A stretch of 64,000 nt of DNA, from NCBI RefSeq assembly GCF_965638725.1, contig NC_134981.1, positions 47,210,849 through 47,274,848 of the forward strand, given 5' to 3'. Source of the stretch: Aptenodytes patagonicus (Eukaryota > Chordata > Aves > Sphenisciformes > Spheniscidae). Below the pieces are notes generated by a model. It searched no databases, was not told the origin of the DNA, and saw only the letters and a program-made list of their open reading frames with translations. A program made the position numbers and the translations under genes. Positions 34,824 through 42,958 of the stretch are shown here, piece by piece; within the stretch, counting starts at the first letter, position 1; each line of letters starts with the position of its first letter.

Positions 34824-37148
34824 ATCCTCATCACAGTATTCATTTCTCATTTCTTGTACGTACGAGTCAGAAGTTTCTTCATTAAGTTCAAGAGTAAGAT
34901 CAGCCCTTCTACTCTCTCTGGGGAACTGCCCGCTGGAAACTGGAGCAGCAATTTTCCTGGAAGAACCTCTTTCTGTGATTGTTTTCCCTTGCAATTCACG
35001 TACCCGTGCCCCTAGGGCTGCGGTAGGTTTCCCATCCCACTTCCTCATGTCCTCTCCGTGGTCACGCAGATAAAACCATAGGGTGCCCCGTGGTGTGTAC
35101 CCTTTATATTCTCTCTCTTGAGCAAAAGAACGCTGACTCCTAATAGCCGAGATACTGGTCCGTACAGGTGGGGAGTAGGACCTATCCTCTCTGAGTTGCT
35201 GGATCTCCAGGGACAGTTTTTCGGACAGTTTCTCCACAGCCAAGATGAGGGAGGAAGAAAGACTTTCCTCGTATTGCCGGAGTTGACTAGCCAATTCATC
35301 CACTGTTTGTTCCTCTCCATCTTTCCAGGTCATCACTGCCAATGAATTGGCGTATGACGATGGTGAGCTCCTTATAAACTTCCGCCACATGGGTCGTGTG
35401 CACTTGACTTCGTCTGGATCTTTGGATAGTTGTTCATTGTTCAGGTCATCATAAATCACCTCCAGCACAGCTAATTCTCTCAGAAACTGGATACCCTTCT
35501 CCATGGTGGCCCACTTGCTTGGGTGACATATGACATCTTCCTTAAAGGGATACCTTTCCTTCACGCTTGACAAGAGTTGCCTCCAAAGGCTGAGGATACG
35601 TGTCCCTTTTCCAATCGCTTTGTCAATGCCCCCTTCCCTAGAAAGGGATCCCAGCTGCTTGGCTTCCCTACCCTCTACTTCCAGGCTACTGGCCCCATTA
35701 TCCCAGCATCGGAGCAGCCAAGTGACAATATGCTCACCTGGACGACGGCTGAAATCTTTTCGTATATCTCGCAGCTCACTCAGGGATAGAGATCGGGTGG
35801 TCATTGCCTCGTTTATGAGTTCTTTCTCTTCCTCCTCCCTGGTCAGCGGCCGGCTCTCCTCCTCCCGTTCTCGTGATGGCCCTTCTCCAGGGTAGTCGTA
35901 CAGTTCTTCCTCCGGTTCCCTTTCAGAAGCAGCTTCTTCCTCCCTTACTAAACGAGCCGACTTCCGCTTCCAAAATTTCTTCTTGTGTACAGGGGCGACT
36001 GATACCGGCACAGGCTGGTTCTTTGGTTCAGCCACAGGGCGTGTCGCCAGGGTTGGAGTGGCCGCAGTGCATGTCGCCGGGGTTGGAGTGGCCGCAGTGC
36101 AAGTGCATGTCACCAGAGTCTGAGTGGCCGCAGGGCCTGTTGCCGGGGTTGGAGTGGCCGCAGTGCATGTCGCCGGGGTCTGAGTGGCTGCAGTGCATGT
36201 CGCCGGGGTTGGAGTGGCCGCAGAGCCTGTCGCCGGGGTTGGAGTGGCCGTAGTGCGTGTTGCCCGGGTTTGAGTGGCCGCAGGGCCTGTTGCCGGCGTC
36301 TGAGTAGCTGCAGTGCATGTTGCCGGGGTCGGAGTGGCTGCACGGCATGTCGCTGGGGTCGGAGTGGCCGCAGGGCGCGTTGCCCGGGTCTGAGTGGCCG
36401 CAGTGCGTGTCGTTTTACTGTCAGAGCCAGAGACCTTCTCTTCCCTTTGAGGGTACTGAATGGTGTTGAACAGGGCTCGGTAGGCATGGGCCAGGCCCCA
36501 GCACGTCGCAATGAGCTGCATCTCTCTGGAGTTGCCAGGGTGACAGCATACTTTTTCCAAATATTCTACTAACTTTTCAGGATTCCGCACTTGCTCAGGG
36601 GTGAAGTTCCAAAACACTGGGGGTGCCCATTGGCCTAGGTACTTGCCCATCCTATCCCACACACCCTGCCACTCATGACTATCCAGCCTTGGGGCAGATC
36701 TCTGGATGATATTCTTAAATTGCTTACCAACTTTAGACAAAACCGAAACAGTATTCCCAAGAAGTATTAATAGAAGTATCTTAACTGCCCAAGGATGCTC
36801 AAAATACTGAAAAATTACTGTAATGAAGGAGGACACATCATAGAAGAAGGTAGTGACCCTGCCATTCTGTATTTCCTCCGTAAAAAAACTCTCAGAAAAG
36901 TCTCTGTTATTGCTAGTTGTCTCCACGAAATGGTCTCCGTGGTACAGTAACGGCTTCATTGCGAAATTTACATACCACACTAACGTCAAGGTCAATGTTC
37001 TAAAAACAAACCTCACAAGCGAGACATTACTATTCACTGCAGACCACAGCAAACTGCAAAACCCAACACCAATCTTTAACATGTACAGCAGGAAAAAGAG
37101 CGCGATGCAGATTATACAAATCAATATCGAGAACAGAGAAACCAACAT
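34821..37148 (-). CDS. gag: ERV-A2 Gag, full-length open frame, membrane-spanning N terminus
   Basis: 775 codons from ATG 37148 to TAG 34821-34823; the ATG was chosen because it is the one conserved with ERV-A1. Residues about 2-24 are a strong hydrophobic segment. Further hydrophobic segments lie at about 43-63 and 100-140, so the N terminus looks multi-pass and lacks the MG myristoylation signal. Next come WAPPVFWNFTPEQVRNPEKL and CWGLAHAYRALFNTIQYPQR, a 12-unit Ala/Thr/Pro repeat, a basic stretch (KKKFWKRKSARL) and a Glu-rich linker. The capsid-like region follows (SLSELRDIRKDFSRRPGEHI, WLLRCWDNGA), then a coiled-coil-like QLREDRS stretch and the conserved WFYLRDHGEDMRKWDGK. There is no zinc knuckle. 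No lesion is visible. Expression is unknown; the 5' LTR CRE has one change. Confidence 0.9.
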   Translation of the reverse strand: MLVSLFSILICIICIALFFLLYMLKIGVGFCSLLWSAVNSNVSLVRFVFRTLTLTLVWYVNFAMKPLLYHGDHFVETTSNNRDFSESFFTEEIQNGRVTTFFYDVSSFITVIFQYFEHPWAVKILLLILLGNTVSVLSKVGKQFKNIIQRSAPRLDSHEWQGVWDRMGKYLGQWAPPVFWNFTPEQVRNPEKLVEYLEKVCCHPGNSREMQLIATCWGLAHAYRALFNTIQYPQREEKVSGSDSKTTRTAATQTRATRPAATPTPATCRAATPTPATCTAATQTPATGPAATQTRATRTTATPTPATGSAATPTPATCTAATQTPATCTAATPTPATGPAATQTLVTCTCTAATPTPATCTAATPTLATRPVAEPKNQPVPVSVAPVHKKKFWKRKSARLVREEEAASEREPEEELYDYPGEGPSREREEESRPLTREEEEKELINEAMTTRSLSLSELRDIRKDFSRRPGEHIVTWLLRCWDNGASSLEVEGREAKQLGSLSREGGIDKAIGKGTRILSLWRQLLSSVKERYPFKEDVICHPSKWATMEKGIQFLRELAVLEVIYDDLNNEQLSKDPDEVKCTRPMWRKFIRSSPSSYANSLAVMTWKDGEEQTVDELASQLRQYEESLSSSLILAVEKLSEKLSLEIQQLREDRSYSPPVRTSISAIRSQRSFAQEREYKGYTPRGTLWFYLRDHGEDMRKWDGKPTAALGARVRELQGKTITERGSSRKIAAPVSSGQFPRESRRADLTLELNEETSDSYVQEMRNEYCDED
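36039..36404 (-). repeat. 30-bp coding minisatellite in ERV-A2 gag (12 units)
   Basis: Twelve 10-residue units of the type (T/P)AAT(P/Q)TPAT(C/G/R), one extended to 12 residues; 366 bp, all in frame. ERV-A1 has two units at the matching place. The antisense strand is also open because the period is a multiple of three, but that is a by-product. Confidence 0.92.
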
Positions 37149-37224
37149 TGTGACCCACAACTATTAACAGATATAAGTTCCTTAATACACTCCGGTTAAT
37201 CTGTTATTATCTCAAACCCTTCGT

Positions 37225-37242
37225 GCCCCACGTTGGGCGCCA
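37225..37242 (-). other. ERV-A2 primer-binding site, tRNA-Lys(1,2)
   Basis: The reverse complement is TGGCGCCCAACGTGGGGC, separated from the 5' LTR by 8 nt (37243-37250). Confidence 0.9.
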
Positions 37243-37250
37243 AAAAGGAC

Positions 37251-37793
37251 TGTCGTGGTTTAATTTCAGTCGGCAACTAAGCACCACGCAGCCGCTCGCT
37301 CACTCCCCCCTCCCCCGGTGGGATGGGGGAGAGAACTGGAAGAGCACAAGTGAGAAAAAACTCGTGGGTTGAGATATAAAACAGTTTAATAATTGAAATA
37401 AAATGATGATAATAATAATATGATAATAATAATAATACACAAAACAAGTGATGCACAGTGCAATTGCTCACCACCCGCCGACCGATGCCCAGCCAGTCCC
37501 CGAGCAGCAGCCCCCCCGGCCAGTTTTCCCCAGTTTATGTACTGAGCATGACGTCCCATGGTATGGAATGTCCCTTTGGCCAGTTTGGCTGTGCCCCCTC
37601 CCAGCTTCTTGTGCACCTCCAGCCTTCTCAGTCGGTAGAGCATGGGAAGCTGAAAAGTCCTTGGCTAGTGTATGCACTACCTAGCAACAACTAAAACATC
37701 GGTGCGTTATCAACTTTGTTCTCATCCTAAATCCAAAACACTGTACCAGCTACTAGAAAGGAAATTAACTCTATCCCTGCCGAAACCAGGACA
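37251..37793 (-). mobile_element. 5' LTR of ERV-A2
   Basis: 543 bp. The CRE is altered at its last base (TGACGTCC). It keeps the TACATAAAC box and a TAA microsatellite near 37405-37436. It is followed at 37794-37798 by the right ACTTG copy and then ERV-B U3. Confidence 0.95.
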
Positions 37794-37840
37794 ACTTGTT
37801 TTCCCGCAATGTTTGAGACATTATCTCTTTCAGTCTCTCA
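37794..37840 (-). mobile_element. ERV-B 5' LTR, U3 start (displaced fragment)
   Basis: 47 bp including ACTTG, collinear with 23183-23227 of the ERV-B 3' LTR (CAATGTTTGAGACATTA, CTCTTTCAGTCTCTCA). It is the U3 end cut off from the rest of the LTR by ERV-A2. Beyond it (37841-38007) is flanking DNA. Confidence 0.85.
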
Positions 37841-38007
37841 CAGGGGTCAATGACAAACTTGCAGCTGTCCTCCTGATACATGAGAAACATTAACTGTATA
37901 CTTCATTACATCCACAGTATGTAAAGAATTTATTTTATTTATGTCACATGCAATTACAATGGACTCAGTAAATTTTAAGTAACAATTGCCGAGGTGAAAC
38001 ATGTACT

Positions 38008-40020
38008 GTCCCTGTACGCCGTAAGAAGAACGGGCGGGGAAGACGACCGGCCTGGCTGAACGGGGAGCTCTTGCTGGGACTCAGGAAAAAAAGGAGAGTT
38101 TACCGCTTGTGGAAGAAGGGGCAGGCGACTCAAGAAGAGTACAGGGATCTCGTTAGGTCGTGCAGAGAGGAAATGAGAAAGGCAAAAGCCCAGCTAGAAC
38201 GCAATCTGGCCGCTGTCGTTAGAGACAACAAAAAAAGTTTTTACAAATATATTAATGACAAGAAGAGAGCCAAGGAGAATCTCCATCCTTTATTGGATGC
38301 AGGGGGGAACATTGTCACCGAGGATGAGGAAAAGGCTGAGGTACTCAGTGCCTTCTTTGCCTCAGTCTTTAACAGGCAGACCAGTTACCCTCAGGGTACT
38401 CGGCCCCCTGAGCTGGAAGACAGAGACGGCGAGCAGGATGAACCCCCCATAATCCAAGAGGAAGCAGTCAATGACCTGCTACGCCACCTGGATGCTCACA
38501 AGTCTATGGGGCCGGATGGGATCCACCCGAGAGTGTTGAGGGAGCTGGCGGAGGTGCTCGCCAAGCCACTCTCCATCATTTATCAGCAGTCCTGGATGAC
38601 GGGGGAGGTCCCGGACAACTTCTACAAGAAGGGCCGGAAGGAGGATCCGGGGAACTACAGGCCTGTCAGCCTGACCTCGGTGCCGGGGAAGATTATGGAG
38701 CGGTTCATCTTGAGGGCGCTCACAAGGCATGAGCGGGACAACCAGGGGATCCGGCCTAGCCAGCACGGATTCATGAAAGGCAGGTCCTGCTTGACCAACC
38801 TGATCTCCTTCTATGACCAGGTGACCCGCCTAGTGGATGAGGGAAAGGCTGTGGATGTGGTCTACCTGGACTTCAGGAAGGCCTTTGACACCATCTCCCA
38901 CAGCATTCTCCTAGAGAAACTGGCGGCTCACGGCTTAGACAGGTGTACTCTGCGCTGGGTCAAAAACCGGCTGGACGGCCGGGCCCAGAGAGTTGTGGTG
39001 AATGGAGTTACATCCAGTTGGTGGCCAGTCACGAGCGGTGTTCCCCAGGGCTCAGTTTTGGGGCCGGTCTTGTTCAATATCTTTATCGATGATCTGGATG
39101 AGGGGATCGAGTGCACCCTCAGTAAGTTCGCAGACGACACCAAGTTGGGCGTGAGTGTTGATCTGCTCGAGGGTAGGAAGGCTCTGCAGAGGGACCTGGA
39201 CAGGCTGGATCGATGGGCCGAGGCCAATTGTATGAGATTCAACAAGGCCAAGTGCCGGGTCCTGCATTTCGGCCACAACCACCCCATGCAGCGCTACAGG
39301 CTTGGGGAAGAGTGGCTGGAAAGCTGCCTGTCGGAAAAGGACCTGGGGGTGCTGGTTGACAGCGGGCTGAACATGAGCCGGCAGCGTGCCCAGGCGGCCA
39401 AGAAGGCCAATGGCATCCTGGCCTGTATCAGAAATAGTGTGGCCAGCAGGAGTAGGGAAGTGATCGTGCCCCTGTACTCGGCCCTGGTGAGGCCGCACCT
39501 CGACTACTGTGTTCAGTTTTGGGCCCCTCACTACAAGAAGGACGTCGAGGTGCTGGAGCGTGTCCAGAGAAGGGCAACGAGGCTGGTGAGTGGTCTGGAG
39601 AACAAGTCTTATGAGGAGCAGCTGAGGGAAGTGGGGTTGTTTAGCCTGGAGAAAAGGAGGCTCAGGGGAGACCTCATCGCTCTCTACAACTACCTGAAAG
39701 GAGGCTGTAGCGAGGTGGTGGGTGCCGGTCTCTTCTCCCAAGTAACTAGCGATAGGACGAGAGGAAACGGCCTCAAGTTGCGCCAGGGGAGGTTTAGATT
39801 GGACGTGAGGAAAAATTTCTTTACTGAAAGAGTGGTTAAACATTGGAACAGGCTGCCCAGGGAAGTGGTGGAGTCCCCATCCCTGGAAGTATTTAAAAGA
39901 CGAGTAGATGAGGCGCTTAGGGACATGGTTTAGTGGGCATGGTGGTGTTGGGTTGACGGTTGGACTCGATGATCTTAGAGGTCTTTTCCAACCTCAATGA
40001 TTCTATGATTCTATGATTAT
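38008..40020 (+). mobile_element. CR1 LINE, 5'-truncated, largely open ORF2
   Basis: About 2-kb plus-strand CR1 starting between the endonuclease and RT domains and ending in the GATTCTATGATTCTATGATT repeat. It is among the best preserved CR1s of the window. Confidence 0.93.
38071..39933 (+). CDS. CR1 ORF2 fragment: reverse transcriptase and C-terminal domain
   Basis: 620 open codons, ending in [15 protein letters not shown] and TAG. Blocks in order: a basic linker ([16 protein letters not shown]), [80 protein letters not shown], a palm block with [10 protein letters not shown] (first catalytic Asp), [28 protein letters not shown] (catalytic pair), then thumb and C-terminal blocks ([20 protein letters not shown]). 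The endonuclease half is absent because of 5' truncation, and the first codon is arbitrary. A short in-frame deletion before [10 protein letters not shown] removes residues usual in CR1. Probably not a functional gene, but the frame is uncorrupted. Confidence 0.85.
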   Translation: MLGLRKKRRVYRLWKKGQATQEEYRDLVRSCREEMRKAKAQLERNLAAVVRDNKKSFYKYINDKKRAKENLHPLLDAGGNIVTEDEEKAEVLSAFFASVFNRQTSYPQGTRPPELEDRDGEQDEPPIIQEEAVNDLLRHLDAHKSMGPDGIHPRVLRELAEVLAKPLSIIYQQSWMTGEVPDNFYKKGRKEDPGNYRPVSLTSVPGKIMERFILRALTRHERDNQGIRPSQHGFMKGRSCLTNLISFYDQVTRLVDEGKAVDVVYLDFRKAFDTISHSILLEKLAAHGLDRCTLRWVKNRLDGRAQRVVVNGVTSSWWPVTSGVPQGSVLGPVLFNIFIDDLDEGIECTLSKFADDTKLGVSVDLLEGRKALQRDLDRLDRWAEANCMRFNKAKCRVLHFGHNHPMQRYRLGEEWLESCLSEKDLGVLVDSGLNMSRQRAQAAKKANGILACIRNSVASRSREVIVPLYSALVRPHLDYCVQFWAPHYKKDVEVLERVQRRATRLVSGLENKSYEEQLREVGLFSLEKRRLRGDLIALYNYLKGGCSEVVGAGLFSQVTSDRTRGNGLKLRQGRFRLDVRKNFFTERVVKHWNRLPREVVESPSLEVFKRRVDEALRDMV

Positions 40021-40789
40021 TTCCTAGCAATACATTCTTTTTTTCTGCAGTATATTCATAGATTTTCTTTTGTAGAATAGCCAGCATAACTAGCACTTGC
40101 TGTCTAGATCCCCAGCTGCAGAAGATTTCTCCTATGTACATAGAGTTTGCTTGAACTTGTTGCTCTATATTTGATATATGGGATTTTGAGATACAGCTCT
40201 TTTTGCAACGCTTGAACAGTTCTTGCTTTATCCTGCCTTCATTTGCCTTCTGCTGTTGCTGATTCAGCATGATGATGTCTGTAATATCAGGTCTGATTCC
40301 AGCAGTAAATGCTTTGCAATACTGTAAACCAATCTCATATTATTTCATCTACCATGCTTCAAAGTGCATGTATGACTATCTGGTCCCATGAAACAGCAAA
40401 ATACTGTTCTGTGTATTTGCCCAGTTTCTGTCCATGCTGCTGAAATTTATAGCATACAACTACAATATATAGGTTTATGCACACAAAAAGTTGTTCTATG
40501 CCAGAAATGCAGTATCACATTTATCATTAGCGAGAGGAAGTGCACAAAGCACCAGCTGGCTTTCAGTGGAGTATGCAAGTAGAACATTTTCTTTCCACAG
40601 AAAGCCCTTTGGCCTTACTTACAAGTTCATAGTTTTCAAACGTTTGAATCCATCAGTAAAAATAATTGCAGTTTCACTCTAGCTTCACAAAAATTATTAC
40701 ATTATTACATATATTACATATACATGTAATACATATACATATACACACATATACATATATTGCATCATATATTACATATAATTACAACG
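40021..40789. other. Unique spacer ending in AT-rich low-complexity sequence
   Basis: No gene recognised. 40690-40785 is an ATACAT/ATTACAT simple repeat directly before the CR1 ORF1 region. Confidence 0.5.
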
Positions 40790-40829
40790 GACGCTGGAGC
40801 AGTGTGAGGAGCAGCAGCAGTGGCGGTAG

Positions 40830-41895
40830 CATGGTGACCACCCAGCAAAAAGCCACGTCCTCTGCTGCTTCTGAGCTGCTAGCACCCGGTAGAACCAATG
40901 CAGCCACACAGACAGAGCTCCTGTAAGAGCATGTGACCACCCAGCTTTCAGGCTGCAGGATGTGCATGGGGCTACTCCCAAAGATGGAGGGCAGTAGCAA
41001 GCACACTTGTGGGAGGTGTGCACAGGTAGATGAACTGCTCTGCCTGGTGGCCGAGCTTCAGGAGGAGGTGAGCAGACTGAGGAGCATCCGAGAGTCTGAG
41101 AGGGAGATTGACCAATGGAGCTGTGCTCTGCCATCTCTGGTACACACAAGCCAACTCACCATGGCGACTACTGAGGTAGGTCCAGTATCTGTTTTGTGCC
41201 AGGAGGAAGGTAGCGTTACAAGGGATAGGGAGGGGTGGAAGCAGGTTACTGCATGGAGTTGTCAGAGGAACCCCTCCTTACCCTCTCAGCTACCTTTACA
41301 GAATAGGCATGAGGCTCTGGGTATGGTAGATGAAGGACATGATGAGATAGAAGAGGAGGAATCTGTGCAAGTACTCTCACCAAGGTCAGATCAACCAACC
41401 CCTCGCATCAAGAGCCGCATTAAGACTAGTGCTGAGAAGAAACAATGGCGAGTTATGGTCATAGGTGACTCCCTCCTGAGCGGAACCGAGGCACCCATCT
41501 GCAGACCGGACCCTCTTTTCAAAGAAGTTTCCTGCCTCCCCGGGGCCTGAATCAGGGATGTCACCAGACAACTGATGAGCTTAGTACAGCCTTTGGACTG
41601 TTAGCCACTCCTGCTCTTTCACGTGGGTACTAATGACGTTGCAACAAGAAGTCTAAGGTCAGTCAGAAGAGATTTCAGGGTCCTGGGAAGAATGCTAAAG
41701 GATTCAGGAGCACAGGTAGTGTCTTCCTCAATCCTCCCAGTAATGGGGAGAGACACTGGAAGAAACAGGTGTGCCCAAGACATCAATACCTGGCTCCAGG
41801 ACTGGTGCTTCCACCAAAACTTTGTTTTTCATAAGCATGGAAGAGTCTTCAAGGCACAAAGTATGCTGGGGCCTGATGGGATCCACCTGTCCTGA
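40830..41895 (+). pseudogene. CR1 ORF1 with SGNH/GDSL-like esterase domain (decayed)
   Basis: Start-like ATG at 40830 (TTQQKATSSAASELLAPG), ATQTEL, then a TAA at 40924. The frame continues in phase with a Cys-rich CRMCMGLLPKMEGSSKHTCG motif (two CxxC-type pairs) and a coiled-coil-like ELQEEVSRLRSIRESE, up to the esterase start VIGDSLLSGTE. A TGA at 41548 closes it; the remaining esterase blocks (HVGTNDVATRS with the conserved Gly and Asn, and GPDGIHLS with the Asp-His pair) are at 41623-41895 after further breaks. CR1 ORF1 proteins are known to carry such an esterase domain. This copy is dead. Confidence 0.78.
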
Positions 41896-42031
41896 TGGGG
41901 GAAAAGCTCCTTTGCTCATAAGCTGGCAGGACTGATTGAGAGGGCTTTAAACTAGGATCGATGGGGGAAGGGGATACCATCAGGAGAGCTGAGGGTAAGC
42001 CAAGGGTTGGCATGGCACCACCTGAGGGTGT

Positions 42032-42602
42032 GTCCTGGTTTAGGCTGGGATAGAGTTAATTTCCTTCCTAGTAGCTGGTACAGTGCTGTGTTTTGGATTT
42101 AGGAGGAGAACAATGTTGATAACACACCGATGTTTTAGTTGTTGCTAAATAGTGCTTACACTAGTCAAGGACTTTTCAGCTTCCCATGCTCTACCGACTG
42201 AGAAGGCTGGAGGTGCACAAGAAGCTGGGAGGGGGCACAGCCAGGACAGCTGACCCAAACTGGCCAAAGGGTCATTCCATACCATGTGACGTCATGCTCA
42301 GTACATAAACTGGGGGAAAGCTGGCCGGGGGGGCCGCTGCTCGGGGACTGGCTGGGCATCGGTCGGTGGGTGGTGAGCAATTGCATTGTGCATCACTTGC
42401 TTTGTATATTCTTCTTCTTATTATTACTATTATCATTAGTAGTAGTATTTTATTTTATTTCAATTATTAAACTGTTTTTATCTCAGCCCGTGAGTTTTCT
42501 CACTTTTACTCTTCCGATTCTCTCCCCCATCCCACCAGGGGAGGGGGGAGTGAGTGAGCGGCTGGGTGGTGCTCAGTTGCCAACTGAGGTTAAACCACGA
42601 CA
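42032..42602 (+). mobile_element. ERV-A family solo LTR (TSD GGGTG)
   Basis: 571 bp, TGTCCTGG to CCACGACA, with perfect target duplication GGGTG (42027-42031 and 42603-42607) inside CR1 sequence. It carries a perfect CRE TGACGTCA (42287-42294), TACATAAAC, a T/TTA-rich stretch and ATTAAA (TTATTAAACTG). No internal sequence, so it formed by LTR-LTR recombination. Confidence 0.95.
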
Positions 42603-42958
42603 GGGTGGCAATGCTAATGGGAGCATTTACACTGCTCCAGGGAACACTGAGGGTTTAGGAGAACATCTGAAATGCTTGTACACCAGTGCACGCAGTATGA
42701 GAAACAAACAGCTGCCCCTTTAACCACATTTACAAAGTCTACAGACTGGGTCTTTGGTGTTGGAACCCAATGGAAAATCCTCTAACAGCAGAAATAATCA
42801 GAGCTCAGCTGAAGCAAAGTAACACACAACAAGTTATACCAGTGGAGCTCTGGCGTCTATATTTTCTTGCATTTCTACAGAAGCCCAGCAGCTTCACATA
42901 TATGAACGAAGCCTATTGGGATGCTGTAATATAAAAATAGTTCTATTCCAAGCTATAT

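Larger units (their letters stand above)
30642..37793 (-). mobile_element. Provirus ERV-A2 (nested, nearly intact)
   Basis: 7152-bp minus-strand provirus, same family as ERV-A1, framed by the 5-bp duplication ACTTG (30637-30641 and 37794-37798). Removing it restores continuity with the ERV-B LTR, as the 3' LTR copy shows (GACTTGTTTTACC versus ...GACTTG|TTTTCCC). Gag is open for 775 codons. Pol has only two visible lesions: a TGA at 32673-32675 where ERV-A1 has Trp, and a 1-nt deletion near 32187. LTRs differ at about 14 of 540 positions by eye, about half the divergence of ERV-A1. Confidence 0.96.
23060..37840 (-). mobile_element. Provirus ERV-B (gag, pro-pol, env), with ERV-A2 nested in its 5' LTR
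   Basis: A minus-strand provirus distinct from ERV-A. It has a 5' LTR (37794-37840 joined to 30091-30641), leader, gag, pro-pol, env and a truncated 3' LTR (23060-23227). Excluding the 7152-bp ERV-A2 insertion and one TSD copy it is about 7.6 kb. Every gene carries frameshifts or stops. Shared parts of the LTRs differ at about 9 of 167 positions by eye. RT is closest in style to the ERV-L-like group, while env has its own complex SU-TM architecture; I do not assign a class firmly. The 3' LTR is cut short next to a CR1, so its target duplication cannot be read. Confidence 0.9.
40790..42722 (+). mobile_element. CR1 LINE 5' part (ORF1 and junction), 3'-truncated, with solo LTR inside
   Basis: Plus-strand CR1 holding ORF1 and the first codons of the ORF1-ORF2 junction (LYTSARSMRNKQ at about 42677-42713), where it ends abruptly without CR1 3' sequence. 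It is interrupted by the solo LTR at 42032-42602. A CR1 retaining the 5' and losing the 3' part is unusual and implies deletion or rearrangement. Confidence 0.75.

Noticed and set aside
36028-36511. Long open frames with GHSNPGD- or RPLQPRRHAL-type repeats across 36.0-36.5 kb
   Set aside because: They are other-frame readings of the 30-bp gag minisatellite, open only because the period is a multiple of three.
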